From Nocardia sp. NBC_00508 (GTDB taxonomy: Bacteria > Actinomycetota > Actinomycetes > Mycobacteriales > Mycobacteriaceae): 64,000 nucleotides of DNA. A program made the position numbers and the translations under genes. The stretch covers positions 6,324,001 to 6,388,000 of the forward strand of contig NZ_CP107852.1 of NCBI RefSeq assembly GCF_036346875.1, given 5' to 3'. The notes under the pieces were generated by a model. It had not been told where the DNA came from. It worked only from the letters and a program-made list of their open reading frames with translations, and searched no databases. Shown here piece by piece: positions 17,617 to 26,596 of this stretch; position 1 is the stretch's first letter, and each line of letters starts with the position of its first letter.

Positions 17617-19110
17617 ATGACGACCGCAGTCGAGCACGTGGACGTGCTCATCGTCGGCGCCGGACTCTCCGGCATCGGCGCGGCCTGCCACCTGCGGCGG
17701 GCCTTCCCGCGGCGGACCTATCTGCTCCTGGAGAGCCGGGCAGCCCTGGGAGGAACGTGGGATCTGTTCCGCTACCCCGGCATTCGCTCCGACTCGGACA
17801 TGTACACCCTCGGCTACCGGTTCAAGCCGTGGCTGGGGGAGGACTCGATCGCCGACGGCAGCGCCATCCTCGACTACTTGCGCGAGACCGCCGCCGAAAA
17901 CGGCGTCGACCGCCGTATCCGTTTCCGTCATCGAGTGGTTCGTGCCGAGTGGTCCGGTGCGGACAACCGCTGGACGGTGTCCGCGGAGCGTACCGACACC
18001 GGCGAAACCGTCACGTTCACCGCGGGCTTCCTGTTCTCCTGCTCCGGGTACTACCGCTACGACGCCGGGTATGCGCCGGAGTTCCCCGGCGCCGAACGGT
18101 TCGCCGGGTCCATCGTGCATCCGCAGTTCTGGCCGGAGGGACTCGACTGCGCGGGCAAGCGGGTGGTGCTCATCGGCAGCGGCGCCACCGCGGTGACGCT
18201 CGCGCCTGCGCTCACCGCGCAGGGTGCGCACGTGACCATGCTGCAGCGCAGTCCGAGCTACATCATTTCCGCACCCTCCCGCGACCGGCTGGCGCTGACG
18301 GTCCGCCGCTTGCTGCCCGCGCGCGTCGCGTACGCGCTCACCCGCGCCGAGTACGTCGCGATCTCCACCGCGCTCTACCAGTTCAGTAGGCGCAATCCGG
18401 AGGGTATGCGCAAACGAATACGCGCCTGGCAGCGGCGCTGGCTGCCCGCGGGCTACGACATCGACGCCCACTTCACACCCCGGTACAACCCGTGGGACCA
18501 GCGATTGTGCCTCGCGCGCGACGGCGATTTCTTCCGCGCCATTCGTCACGGTGTGCTCGACGTGGTCACCGACCGGATCGAGACCTTCACCGAGACCGGT
18601 CTGCGCTTGGCCTCCGGGGCGACGCTGCCTGCCGATATCGTGATCACCGCGACGGGTTTGAACCTGCAAGTCTTCGGCGGTGTCGGACTCGTAGTGGACG
18701 GCACACCCGTGACGCCGTCGGCGACCATGGCCTACAAGGCGATGATGCTGTCCGGCGTGCCGAACTTCGCCTTCGTCATCGGGTACACCAACGCCTCGTG
18801 GACGTTGAAGGCGGATCTGGTGTCGGAGTATGTCGTTCGGCTGCTGAGACACATGGATCAGCACGGATACGCGCGCTGCGTTCCGGTCCGCGACCCGGCG
18901 GTCGGCCCCGAATCACTGTTCACCGGCTTCACCCCCGGCTACGTGCGCCGTGCGGCGAGCCTGTTCCCGGTGCAAGGTGATCGTGCCCCGTGGCGGTTGC
19001 GGATGAACTATCTGCGCGACGTATTCACGCTGCGATACAGCCGGATCGCCGACCGGGCCATGCATTTCGAACGGGCGCGGCGGCACGCGGAAGTCGGGTC
19101 CCGGGACTAG
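17617..19110 (+). CDS. Type I Baeyer-Villiger monooxygenase (EthA-like)
   Basis: A 497-residue FAD- and NADPH-dependent monooxygenase. It has an N-terminal FAD site (VGAGLSGIG, residues 13-21), the exact Baeyer-Villiger fingerprint FxGxxxHxxxWP as FAGSIVHPQFWP (162-173), and a second dinucleotide site LIGSGATAVT. It would convert ketones to esters or oxidise sulfur. EthA of M. tuberculosis is of this class. GAGAGGAGAG precedes ATG 17617; an upstream in-frame GTG at 17578 is less likely. It diverges from the beta-lactone operon, so a ketone intermediate or shunt product could be its substrate, which is only a suggestion. Confidence 0.88.
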   Translation: MTTAVEHVDVLIVGAGLSGIGAACHLRRAFPRRTYLLLESRAALGGTWDLFRYPGIRSDSDMYTLGYRFKPWLGEDSIADGSAILDYLRETAAENGVDRRIRFRHRVVRAEWSGADNRWTVSAERTDTGETVTFTAGFLFSCSGYYRYDAGYAPEFPGAERFAGSIVHPQFWPEGLDCAGKRVVLIGSGATAVTLAPALTAQGAHVTMLQRSPSYIISAPSRDRLALTVRRLLPARVAYALTRAEYVAISTALYQFSRRNPEGMRKRIRAWQRRWLPAGYDIDAHFTPRYNPWDQRLCLARDGDFFRAIRHGVLDVVTDRIETFTETGLRLASGATLPADIVITATGLNLQVFGGVGLVVDGTPVTPSATMAYKAMMLSGVPNFAFVIGYTNASWTLKADLVSEYVVRLLRHMDQHGYARCVPVRDPAVGPESLFTGFTPGYVRRAASLFPVQGDRAPWRLRMNYLRDVFTLRYSRIADRAMHFERARRHAEVGSRD

Positions 19111-19293
19111 GCGTACCTCCGCCTTCGCTCCGGCCGTGCGCGTTATGCGTACCGCCGTGCCTTCGCTCCGGCCGTGCGCGTTATGCGTACCGCCGTGCCT
19201 TCGCTCCGGCCGTGCGCGTTATGCGTACCGCCGTGCCTTCGCTCCGGCCGTGCGCGTTATGCGTACCGCCGTGCCTCCGCTCCGGCCGTGCGC
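19111..19293. repeat. 38-bp tandem repeat, about 4.7 copies
   Basis: The landmark TTATGCGTACC recurs at 19143, 19181, 19219 and 19257, giving an exact 38-base period. Copies between 19143 and 19280 are identical or nearly so, and partial, diverged copies flank them. Each unit contains GCCGTGC twice. The array fills the space between the monooxygenase stop and the convergent TetR gene. There are no unique spacers, so it is not CRISPR. It looks like a minisatellite expanded by slippage, and copy number may vary between strains. Confidence 0.9.
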
Positions 19294-19325
19294 GGCTGAG
19301 GACGGACTGCGTCCGACAGCGGCCA

Positions 19326-19988
19326 CTATGCTTCGGTGCCGAGCGACGAGCGTGCCGTCGCGATCCGCTCGATGACATCGGCGGCATGTTCGTCGAAACG
19401 TTCCCGTGAGACCGGGATCTCGCCGTCGAGCCAGGGGCGGTAGAGGTAGGCCAGCGCGCCGAAGATGGCGTTGGCGTTGAGTGCGATGTCGTGCGCGTCG
19501 GGCACCGGATCGGCGTAGTCGCCCGCGCTGATGGTGAACGCGATCGGCGCGGTGAACAAGCCGATGAGCTCGTTCGCCCGCGGCATCAGCACCGGCGTGG
19601 CCTGTGACTCCACGAACATGATCCGGCCGCGGCGGCGGTCCTCCACCAGATAGTCGGTGAAGACGCCGACCATGTGGCAGAACATCGCGTCGCGCTCGCT
19701 CGGTGCGTTGGGCAGCTCGGTGAGCAGCCGGTCGCGCGCGCCGAGGACCACGGTGTCGAGCACGGTCGTCAGCAGCGCGTCCAGATTGGGGAAGCTCTCG
19801 TAGAAATAGCGCTCGGTCAGCCCGGCCTGCCTGCATACGCCCCGCATCGACGTCTCCGCGGCGCCGATGGTGGCCATCAACTCCGTACACGCCTCGATCA
19901 GTTGTTCCCGGCGTGCGGCGACGCGGTCGGCGGGGGAGAGTCCGCGCCAGCGACGCATACCCGGAATCGACCCGTCCGCTTCGACCAT
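19326..19988 (-). CDS. TetR-family transcriptional regulator
   Basis: A 220-residue regulator. The N-terminal HTH spans about residues 25-75 with the TetR signature CRQAGLTERYFYESF. The C-terminal ligand domain is of unknown specificity. It starts at ATG 19988, just downstream of two strong palindromes that probably serve as its operators. The gene it might control on the other side is not recognisable; the sequence there looks decayed. Confidence 0.88.
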   Translation of the reverse strand: MVEADGSIPGMRRWRGLSPADRVAARREQLIEACTELMATIGAAETSMRGVCRQAGLTERYFYESFPNLDALLTTVLDTVVLGARDRLLTELPNAPSERDAMFCHMVGVFTDYLVEDRRRGRIMFVESQATPVLMPRANELIGLFTAPIAFTISAGDYADPVPDAHDIALNANAIFGALAYLYRPWLDGEIPVSRERFDEHAADVIERIATARSSLGTEA

Positions 19989-20017
19989 GGCGTCATCCTC
20001 TCACAGCAATCGAATTG

Positions 20018-20053
20018 ACATCATGTGATGTTGACAGCGGTTGATGTCATCAA
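20018..20053. promoter_or_regulatory. Two candidate TetR operators
   Basis: ACATCA-TG-TGATGT (20018-20031) and TTGATG-T-CATCAA (20041-20053) are perfect inverted repeats sharing the half-site TGATGT. They lie 30-65 bases upstream of the TetR start at 19988. This is the expected arrangement for an autoregulated TetR gene; binding is inferred. Confidence 0.55.
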
Positions 20054-20404
20054 TAGATTGCCAGGACACACGATGGAATGCACGAATCGACGCCGATCTG
20101 GGCCGCGGTGTACGTCTGCGGCCCTGGCGCCGTTGGCCGAGGCCGCGCGTGTCGTGCTCGTGCTGCACGACACGGCGGTCTCGCTGCACACCGAGCGGTG
20201 GTGATTGCCCGTGCACGATGCGGGCGAATCCCTCGCCGAGGGGATCGGGCCGCCGCAATGGGAGCCCGACGCGCTGCTGTGGCGTGATCAACGTGGTGCT
20301 GGACGGCAGGCTCGCGCGCGACCCGCGTGTGCGCGACCCGATCCACCGCGTCGAACAGCGCAGGACCGACAGCCACCCGGTGCCGCGCTGACCAGCGGTT
20401 CCGC
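20054..20404. other. Stretch without a recognisable gene, possibly decayed
   Basis: This 351-base region lies between two TetR genes transcribed leftwards. Several short frames exist on both strands, but none has a convincing start, length or family match, and coding-like segments switch frame. A decayed gene once controlled by the left TetR operators would fit. I can identify no product. Confidence 0.35.
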
Positions 20405-21088
20405 CTACGGTTCGGCGGGAAATATCGTTGGCAGCGTGAGCGCGTACTCCAGATCGGTCCGGGTGCCGATGGTGGTGAGCAGCACTCGGATCATCGTCAG
20501 GCGTGCGGCCGCGACAGTGTCCGCGTCCGGTTCGGCACCGGGTGCGGTGCCCGCGGAGATCCGGTAGACCACGTACTCGCATAGATGCAGTGCGGCGTCC
20601 AGGTCGAGCGGGCTCGGGACGGGGCGGCCCAGCTCGGTGAAGGTCTCGCGCACCAGGGCGCGGATGTCGTCGAGTGCCCGCTCCCGATACGCGGACACCG
20701 GCGAACCCGGATCGTGCAGCTCGGCGAACAGCGGACGCAGCATCGGACCATGCCCACGCGCCCAGTCCAGGTAGGCGTCGATCAGCCGGATACCCAGCTC
20801 GACCGGCTCGTCGGTGCCGGTCAGCGCCGCGCGGATGCCACCGACCAACCCGTCGTTGGAGCTGTCCAGCACCGCGAGCAGCGGTTCGGTCGCATTGCCG
20901 AAATAGCGGTAGAACGTCGGCCGCGCCAGCCCCGCCTGTTCGATGATCTGCGCGACGCTCAGCCCACGGGAACCGGTGCGGGTGAACACTTCCGCGGTGG
21001 CGAGCACGATGCGGGCGCGCACCTCCTCGGCCTGTTCCCGGGTCTGCGGCGGCCGCCCGCGCCGCGCGGTCGTGGTCTCAGCGGACAT
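20405..21088 (-). CDS. TetR-family transcriptional regulator
   Basis: A 227-residue regulator. Its HTH covers about residues 20-70, including VAQIIEQAGLARPTFYRYF. The C-terminal domain has the helical character of TetR effector domains. It starts at ATG 21088 and diverges from the aldehyde dehydrogenase gene across 149 bases that contain a clear promoter, so it probably controls the aldehyde dehydrogenase/SDR pair and itself. The inducer is unknown. Confidence 0.88.
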   Translation of the reverse strand: MSAETTTARRGRPPQTREQAEEVRARIVLATAEVFTRTGSRGLSVAQIIEQAGLARPTFYRYFGNATEPLLAVLDSSNDGLVGGIRAALTGTDEPVELGIRLIDAYLDWARGHGPMLRPLFAELHDPGSPVSAYRERALDDIRALVRETFTELGRPVPSPLDLDAALHLCEYVVYRISAGTAPGAEPDADTVAAARLTMIRVLLTTIGTRTDLEYALTLPTIFPAEP

Positions 21089-21141
21089 CGTGCCGCCTCA
21101 CAACGGCGCTCCCGGCATACCTGTGTCCCACGACGAACAGC

Positions 21142-21170
21142 TTGACACGAGGTGTGACATAGACATTAAT
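21142..21170 (+). promoter_or_regulatory. Candidate promoter of the aldehyde dehydrogenase operon
   Basis: A perfect -35 hexamer TTGACA (21142-21147) is followed after 17 bases by ATTAAT (21165-21170), four of six matches to TATAAT. The surrounding AT content is unusual for this window. It is about 67 bases upstream of the ATG at 21238 and may be covered by the divergent TetR protein. Confidence 0.5.
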
Positions 21171-21237
21171 CTAACATCACTGTTCATTAAATGGTGGTTG
21201 CGTGCGGCGCAGCCCACCGTTCTCGAGAGGGCCGATC

Positions 21238-22809
21238 ATGACGACCGCCTCCCAGTCGGCCACCGCCGACGCGCTGCCTTCGTCGCTGGTGCGGCCGCTG
21301 CTGGCACACGCCGTCGCGGGCGGCGCCCCCGCGGTCGAGGTGTTCGCGCCCGCGACCGGCGCGAAGATCGCCGACCTGCCGCAGTCCTCCGCCGCCGACA
21401 TCGAGGACGCGTTCGCGACCGCGCGGGAAGCGCAGCGCCAGTGGGTGCGGCGGCCGGTCCGGGAACGGGTCGCGGTGCTGCGCCGGTTCCACGACATCGT
21501 GCTCGCCGAACAGGACACCATCCTCGACATCGTGCAGACCGAGACCGGTAAGGCGCGCGCACACGCCTTCGACGAGGTCGGGGACGTAGCCGTGAACGCC
21601 AGGTACTACGCCTCGGTGGCCGACCGGCTGCTGGCCACTCGCAGACCGCGCGGCGTGCTTCCGGTGCTCACCCGGGTCGACGTACGACACCGGCCCAAGG
21701 GCGTGGTCGCGGTCATCTCGCCGTGGAATTACCCGCTGGCCTTGGCCGTCTCGGACGCACTGCCCGCCCTCGTCGCGGGCAATGCCGTGGTCGCCCGCCC
21801 GGACAACCAGACCGCGCTCACCGCGCTGTGGGCCATCGACGCCGCTGTCCGCGCCGGGTTGCCGCGCGGACTCTGGCAGGCGGTGCTCGGCCGCGGGTCG
21901 GTGATCGGCGGTGCGGTGATCGCTCGCGCCGACTACGTCGACTACACCGGCTCCAGCGCGACCGGCCGGACCATCGCCCAGCAGGCGGGCGAGCGGCTGA
22001 TCGGGTACTCGCTCGAACTCGGCGGCAAGAATCCGCTGCTCGTGCTCGCCGATGCGGACGTGTCCCGTGCGGCCAAGATCGCCATCCGTGCCTGCTTCGC
22101 CTCGGCGGGGCAGCTGTGCGAGTCGATGGAGCGGATCTACGTCCACGACAGCGTCTACGACCGTTTCGTCGCCGAATTCGTCGGGCACGTCGAGAAGCTC
22201 GAGCTCGGCGCCGGGCTGGATTACGACAGCGACATGGGATCGCTGACCTTCCAGCGGCAGCTCGACACGGTCACCGCGCATGTCGACGACGCGGTCGCGA
22301 AGGGCGCCACCGTGCTGGCGGGCGGTCGCGCTCGCCCGGATCTCGGCCCGTACTTCTACGAACCGACCGTCCTGGCCGGAGTGCGGCCCGGGATGACCGT
22401 CCACCGCGAGGAGACCTTCGGTCCTGTGGTGTCGATCTACCGGGTGAGCAGCGACGACGAAGCCGTCGAACAGGCCAACGACACCGCCTACGGCCTGAAT
22501 GCCAGCGTGTGGACCAAGGACACCGCCCGCGGCCGCGCGGTCGCGGCGCGGATCAACGCGGGTTCGGTGAACGTCAACGAGGGCTTCATCGCCGCGTGGG
22601 GCAGCGCCGACGCGCCCTCCGGCGGGCTCGGCATCTCCGGCACCGGGCGCAGGCACGGCCCCGAAGGACTGCTGAAGTACATCGACACCCAGACCATCGC
22701 GGTGCAGCGGGTGCTGCCGATCGCGCCGCTGCCCGGCATGTCCGAGGCGATGTGGGCCAAGACCATGACGCTGTACTTCGGCGTGATGAAGACGCTGCGG
22801 CAGAAGTAA
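21238..22809 (+). CDS. Succinate-semialdehyde dehydrogenase-type aldehyde dehydrogenase
   Basis: A 523-residue NAD(P)-dependent aldehyde dehydrogenase. Visible motifs are VISPWNYPLAL (cofactor and substrate channel), ELGGKNP (general-base glutamate) and FASAGQLCES with nucleophile Cys294. The overall sequence resembles the mycobacterial GabD2-like group, which oxidises succinic semialdehyde to succinate, but other aldehydes are possible. GAGAGGG precedes ATG 21238; an upstream GTG at 21202 is in frame but lacks a site. An SDR gene follows after 33 bases, so an alcohol-to-acid route is plausible. Confidence 0.83.
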   Translation: MTTASQSATADALPSSLVRPLLAHAVAGGAPAVEVFAPATGAKIADLPQSSAADIEDAFATAREAQRQWVRRPVRERVAVLRRFHDIVLAEQDTILDIVQTETGKARAHAFDEVGDVAVNARYYASVADRLLATRRPRGVLPVLTRVDVRHRPKGVVAVISPWNYPLALAVSDALPALVAGNAVVARPDNQTALTALWAIDAAVRAGLPRGLWQAVLGRGSVIGGAVIARADYVDYTGSSATGRTIAQQAGERLIGYSLELGGKNPLLVLADADVSRAAKIAIRACFASAGQLCESMERIYVHDSVYDRFVAEFVGHVEKLELGAGLDYDSDMGSLTFQRQLDTVTAHVDDAVAKGATVLAGGRARPDLGPYFYEPTVLAGVRPGMTVHREETFGPVVSIYRVSSDDEAVEQANDTAYGLNASVWTKDTARGRAVAARINAGSVNVNEGFIAAWGSADAPSGGLGISGTGRRHGPEGLLKYIDTQTIAVQRVLPIAPLPGMSEAMWAKTMTLYFGVMKTLRQK

Positions 22810-22842
22810 CTCGCACGACTCACGGATCAGGAAAAGACACGG

Positions 22843-23673
22843 ATGAAACTGAACACGGTTGCGGGCAAGCGGGTCCTGGTCACGGGAGCCGCGATGGGGC
22901 TCGGCAAGCTGTTCGCCGAGCGTGCGGTGCGCGAAGGCGCCGCGGCGGTGGTGCTGTGGGACATCAACGAGGCCGCGCTGAAGGAGACCGCCGCCGAACT
23001 GGCCGGCCTCGGCGGCACCGTTGATCACCACGTGGTCGACGTGTCGGCGTCCGATGCGATCGCCGAGGCGGCGGCGACCGTGCGCGACCAGGTCGGCGGC
23101 ATCGACATCCTGGTGAACAACGCGGGCATCGTGCGCGGCAACAGCTACTTCTGGGAAACCGAGAATCGCGCCGACATCGACAAGACGATCGCGATCAACT
23201 CGCTCGCCCCGATGTACGTCACGCTCGAGTTCCTGCCCGCCATGGTCGCGGGCTCCACCGAGGCGCGGGTGCTCACCATCGCCTCGTCGGCGGGCCTGGT
23301 GTCGAATCCGCGCATGAGCGTCTACGCCGCGTCCAAGTGGGCGGCGCTGGGCTGGTCGGACTCGGTGCGCATCGAGCTGGAGCAGGCGGGCCACGACCAC
23401 GTGAAGGTCACCACCGTCTGCCCGACCTACATCAACACCGGGATGTTCGATGGCGCCAAGGGATTCCTGTTCACCCCGATCCTGGAACAGCAGGATGTGG
23501 TCGACACTTCGTGGCGCGAGATGAAGAGCGGCACTCCATTGGTCGTGCTGCCCTGGACCTCCCGCCTGAACAAGGCGATCTCCGGTTTGCTGCCGATCAA
23601 GCTGCGTGACCTGTTCCTCGACACGGTCGGGGTCTACCACTCGATGGACGAGTTCACCGGCCGCAAGAAGTAG
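22843..23673 (+). CDS. SDR-family oxidoreductase
   Basis: A 276-residue classical short-chain dehydrogenase/reductase. It has the cofactor motif VTGAAMGLGK (glycine-rich), NNAGI, a catalytic serine in IASSAGLVS and the YAASK pair. The C-terminal 60 residues are longer than in minimal SDRs, with hydrophobic stretches. It follows the aldehyde dehydrogenase gene in what looks like a two-gene operon and probably interconverts an alcohol and an aldehyde or ketone. The substrate is unknown. Confidence 0.88.
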   Translation: MKLNTVAGKRVLVTGAAMGLGKLFAERAVREGAAAVVLWDINEAALKETAAELAGLGGTVDHHVVDVSASDAIAEAAATVRDQVGGIDILVNNAGIVRGNSYFWETENRADIDKTIAINSLAPMYVTLEFLPAMVAGSTEARVLTIASSAGLVSNPRMSVYAASKWAALGWSDSVRIELEQAGHDHVKVTTVCPTYINTGMFDGAKGFLFTPILEQQDVVDTSWREMKSGTPLVVLPWTSRLNKAISGLLPIKLRDLFLDTVGVYHSMDEFTGRKK

Positions 23674-23774
23674 GGCGGCACAGTATGTCGCGTCCCTGCC
23701 CCGCCGGGTCTCCAGGCCGTACGGGTCGGTGACGCGTTACCGGGCGAGGAGAGAGATCACCAGCCCGCAGCGTC

Positions 23775-24959
23775 CTATTTGACGTTGGCCCACTTGGCGA
23801 AGTTCGCCAATGCGTCTGCGCTGCGCCGTGCGCGTGCGAGCACCCGCACGGTCTCGTGCACCTGAGGGTGGTTGCGGGTCAGCTCCGGCGCGATCTTTCG
23901 CGCCTGTTCGAGGCTGGTCAGGGCACGCTGCTTGTCACCGTGCAGCAACCATGCGCGAGACACGTCGATCCAGTGATGCCCGGCGCGGGAGGGTGCGACC
24001 GACGCCGGTAGGCGTACTTGCCCTGCGCGGGATACGGCCGTGGTCCCATCGGACAGTTCGACCGGTACAGCGACGAAATGAATGTCGACGTTCGGCAGAT
24101 CGAACCTGGTCCCGTACTCCTGATACCGGTCAGAGCTGATCGCCTCGCCGATCCGGCGTGCCTCCTGAAGATGTGCGTTGGCGGTATCGGCGTCGAGCGC
24201 ACGGGCCGACAGTATCGACCCCCGCAGGTGCAACGCGCCCCGCACCGCGAGGACCTCCGGTGTCGTGGGCAGCTTCTCGCTGGCGGCGTACGCGCGCTCA
24301 ACGATCCGCAGCCCACCGGCGTACGCGCCGGAGTACAGCAGGATTACCGCGCGATGATATTCCGCCGCGATCGGCCACGCCGGGTCACCACTGCGTTCAG
24401 CGGCCCACACGCAGCGCTCGGCGGCCAGCCCGGCGAGATCGAGGTAGCCGTACCGGTAGGCGATCGATGACGCGCTGTTATAGGCATAGGCGAGCGTCGA
24501 ATAGATCGCCGCCAGGCGATGCTCGGAAGGCTCGTCGCCTGCGAGCACATGCAAACCGTGGATCACGTCCGGCAGTTCGGCGATGCGGTCACCGTACCGA
24601 CCCCGGTGCCTGCTCTCCCGGACCCGATGCAGCGCCCCAGTCAAATCCTCGAACCTCACTGGCCCGGTGAGTGGTTCATCGTCGAACGCCAGGATCGAGC
24701 GTCGCAGTCCAGGGATGGCGGCGTGTGCCGCAGTGTCGACGCGCACTGGGGCATAGGGCTGCCCGGTCAGAGCTTCGACGTTCACACCCAGCGCTCGGGC
24801 CACGGCCGCGATGAACGCGGGCGAGGCGGGGCGGTCGCCTCGCTCGACCTTGCGCAGCAGCGACATCGACACGTTCGCCTTCTGCGCAAGCTGTGGCTGT
24901 GTGAGCCGAGCGAGCTTGCGCGCCCTGGCGGTACGTTCCCCGATCCCGGCGTCGTCCAT
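23775..24959 (-). CDS. XRE-family regulator with a long helical C-terminal domain
   Basis: A 394-residue protein. The N-terminal HTH (about residues 6-62) reads RARKLARLTQPQLAQKANVS and is followed by ALGVNVEALTGQ. The rest is alpha-helical and repeat-like, with AYNSASSIAYRYG and AAERSGDPAWPIAAEYHRA, like the tetratricopeptide sensor domains of actinobacterial XRE regulators. I chose ATG 24959; an upstream frame start at 25052 adds a stretch unlike the family. It diverges from a small unknown gene at 25109 and may control it. Confidence 0.8.
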   Translation of the reverse strand: MDDAGIGERTARARKLARLTQPQLAQKANVSMSLLRKVERGDRPASPAFIAAVARALGVNVEALTGQPYAPVRVDTAAHAAIPGLRRSILAFDDEPLTGPVRFEDLTGALHRVRESRHRGRYGDRIAELPDVIHGLHVLAGDEPSEHRLAAIYSTLAYAYNSASSIAYRYGYLDLAGLAAERCVWAAERSGDPAWPIAAEYHRAVILLYSGAYAGGLRIVERAYAASEKLPTTPEVLAVRGALHLRGSILSARALDADTANAHLQEARRIGEAISSDRYQEYGTRFDLPNVDIHFVAVPVELSDGTTAVSRAGQVRLPASVAPSRAGHHWIDVSRAWLLHGDKQRALTSLEQARKIAPELTRNHPQVHETVRVLARARRSADALANFAKWANVK

Positions 24960-25108
24960 GTCTCCACGGTGACACAGGTTGTGGCCGTTCGCAGTCAGCT
25001 CGGCAGACAAGGTGGATACCGGCCTCGCCGCCGGGTTGATCCGATCCTTCATCGGTTCCCCGGCGGCGGGTGCCTTACCAATGGCAGGCGATCAGGAGGG
25101 GTGAAGCG

Positions 25109-25432
25109 GTGGGATTCAACTGGTGGAGGGAAGCCGAGCCGGATGACACATCGGCGCAGGCAATCATCGACCGAGTGCAGGACGAGTGGCGAGCTGAACG
25201 CCGCCGCGAGCGTATCCGGGCTGAGCAGCCGACCGAGCCCGCCGACGCTCGGCTATGGCCGAGCGGCTGGCCCCACGAGAAACCGGATCATTCGCTCAGC
25301 GTGCCCGAAGCTCACGCCACCATGCAACGCCATCGCGGATGCCGCGCCGACCTGTGCCCGCGAAAGGCAGCCGCGCGGCAAGTGTTGATCGACGCCGGGC
25401 GCATGGTGCCGGACACATCGCGAGAGTACTGA
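25109..25432 (+). CDS. Small actinobacterial protein of unknown function
   Basis: A 107-residue hypothetical protein. GTG 25109 has a strong AGGAGGGG site at 25094-25101, which decides the start over the longer frame at 25070. The protein is rich in Trp and charged residues early (GFNWWREAEPDD) and ends with a conserved-looking CPRKAAARQVLIDAGRM and a Cys pair (RGCRADLC). It has no membrane segment or signal peptide. It is divergent from the XRE regulator, a pairing common in actinobacteria. No function can be assigned. Confidence 0.6.
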   Translation: MGFNWWREAEPDDTSAQAIIDRVQDEWRAERRRERIRAEQPTEPADARLWPSGWPHEKPDHSLSVPEAHATMQRHRGCRADLCPRKAAARQVLIDAGRMVPDTSREY

Positions 25433-25529
25433 AGATCTTGGCTGGAACCAGATGACGCTGTGGCGCATCCGAACAAGTACGCGGATTCGGAAGCGGTTCC
25501 GCCGCAAACTAACTAATCGAGGGGATTCA

Positions 25530-25976
25530 ATGAACACACGCAAGATCACCATCACCGCAGTTCTCGTCGCTGCGACTCTGGCCGCGCCGGGACTGGTACC
25601 GGCCATCGCCGAGGCCGCGCCTGGAAACGGGAACACGACGTGCCACGTGGAGGCGAACAACCCGCACCATTCGAAGGGGTCGCCCGGATGGATCGTCGGC
25701 AAAGGCCGCATCTCCTGCACCGCCGACATCGACTCCTTGGAAGTATTCGTACAGCTCGAGAAGAAGACGAACGGAAGTTGGGTGTTGGTCGGAACTACAG
25801 GGCATCAACCGGTGACTGCGCCCCGCGCGAACGAGAAGTACACAGCCCAGGGACAGGTACCGTGCGAAGCGGGCGAATACCGGACCGCCGCGCGGGGTGG
25901 CGGGGTGTATGGCGGCCGGCCCTCCAAGTCCATGGCATGGCAGTATTCAGGAACTGTTACCAATCCCTGCGGCTGA
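25530..25976 (+). CDS. Secreted four-cysteine protein of unknown function
   Basis: A 148-residue protein. The N-terminus (MNTRKITITAVLVAATLAAP) is a clear signal peptide with likely cleavage after AEAA. The mature part has four cysteines (TTCHVE, ISCTAD, VPCEAG, NPCG), enough for two disulfides, and a beta-rich composition. A GAGGGG site precedes ATG 25530. A second unknown gene follows after 15 bases. It is probably an extracellular or wall-associated small protein. Confidence 0.72.
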   Translation: MNTRKITITAVLVAATLAAPGLVPAIAEAAPGNGNTTCHVEANNPHHSKGSPGWIVGKGRISCTADIDSLEVFVQLEKKTNGSWVLVGTTGHQPVTAPRANEKYTAQGQVPCEAGEYRTAARGGGVYGGRPSKSMAWQYSGTVTNPCG

Positions 25977-25991
25977 ACGAGGAGCGCAACG

Positions 25992-26426
25992 GTGAGCCAG
26001 CATGGTGGCTGGGATGAACTGGTCGTCGGTCTATGTGACCTGGCGGCGAAGTACGACGCCGAGACGTTCCTCTACGCCGACGTGGTGGTGCTGACATCGC
26101 GTAAAGCGAAGCAGGGCAATGATTCCTGCTCTATCAGGGTCACCCGTTTCGATGATGAGGCGGCACGAATAGAAACCGGGTGGTGCTTCGACATGGTCTG
26201 GGACTACGTCGCTGATGACCGCAGTCGTCCAGTTCCAGCGCTCGGCGTGGTCGAAGCGATCTGTTCGGGCAATGCAGAAGAACGCTGCCTCATCGACAGC
26301 GAAGGCCAGTGGGTCGGGATTCACCTCAACGCTTGGGCTCCGAACGGCGACCGGTGGCAATCTCGATCCGGCGATCAGGTAGGCGTCACACAAGAAGTCA
26401 TACGACGGTTTCCCCGCTGGAACTGA
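25992..26426 (+). CDS. Hypothetical cytoplasmic protein
   Basis: A 144-residue acidic protein with no signal peptide or membrane segment. It contains several aromatic-acidic stretches (CFDMVWDYVADD, RWQSRSGDQVG). It follows the secreted protein gene after 15 bases and starts at GTG 25992 behind an AGGAG-type site, so the two may be an operon. The low-complexity-free translation and position support a real gene, but I recognise no family. Confidence 0.55.
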   Translation: MSQHGGWDELVVGLCDLAAKYDAETFLYADVVVLTSRKAKQGNDSCSIRVTRFDDEAARIETGWCFDMVWDYVADDRSRPVPALGVVEAICSGNAEERCLIDSEGQWVGIHLNAWAPNGDRWQSRSGDQVGVTQEVIRRFPRWN

Positions 26427-26596
26427 TATGAGGCCAGCTCGCAGAAGGACGGGTGCCGACGCCCTGGCCCGATTCGCGAAGTGGGCGCACCGGGCAAACC
26501 AGTAGCCCCACCAGGGCCGACGTCGTACCGGTGTTCGGACCACATGAGGTAACCCGGCGAGTTGCCCATGTGTGTGCGCGATCAGTCGTCGCATGC

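Noticed and set aside
17394..17620. Cysteine-rich short open frame in the BVMO leader
   Set aside because: It starts CP..CPFCEPCC but the rest is arginine/proline-rich shadow sequence and it overlaps the BVMO 5' region.
19111..19293. CRISPR array
   Set aside because: The units abut without unique spacers and the period is exactly the repeat length, so this is a simple tandem repeat. No cas genes are present.
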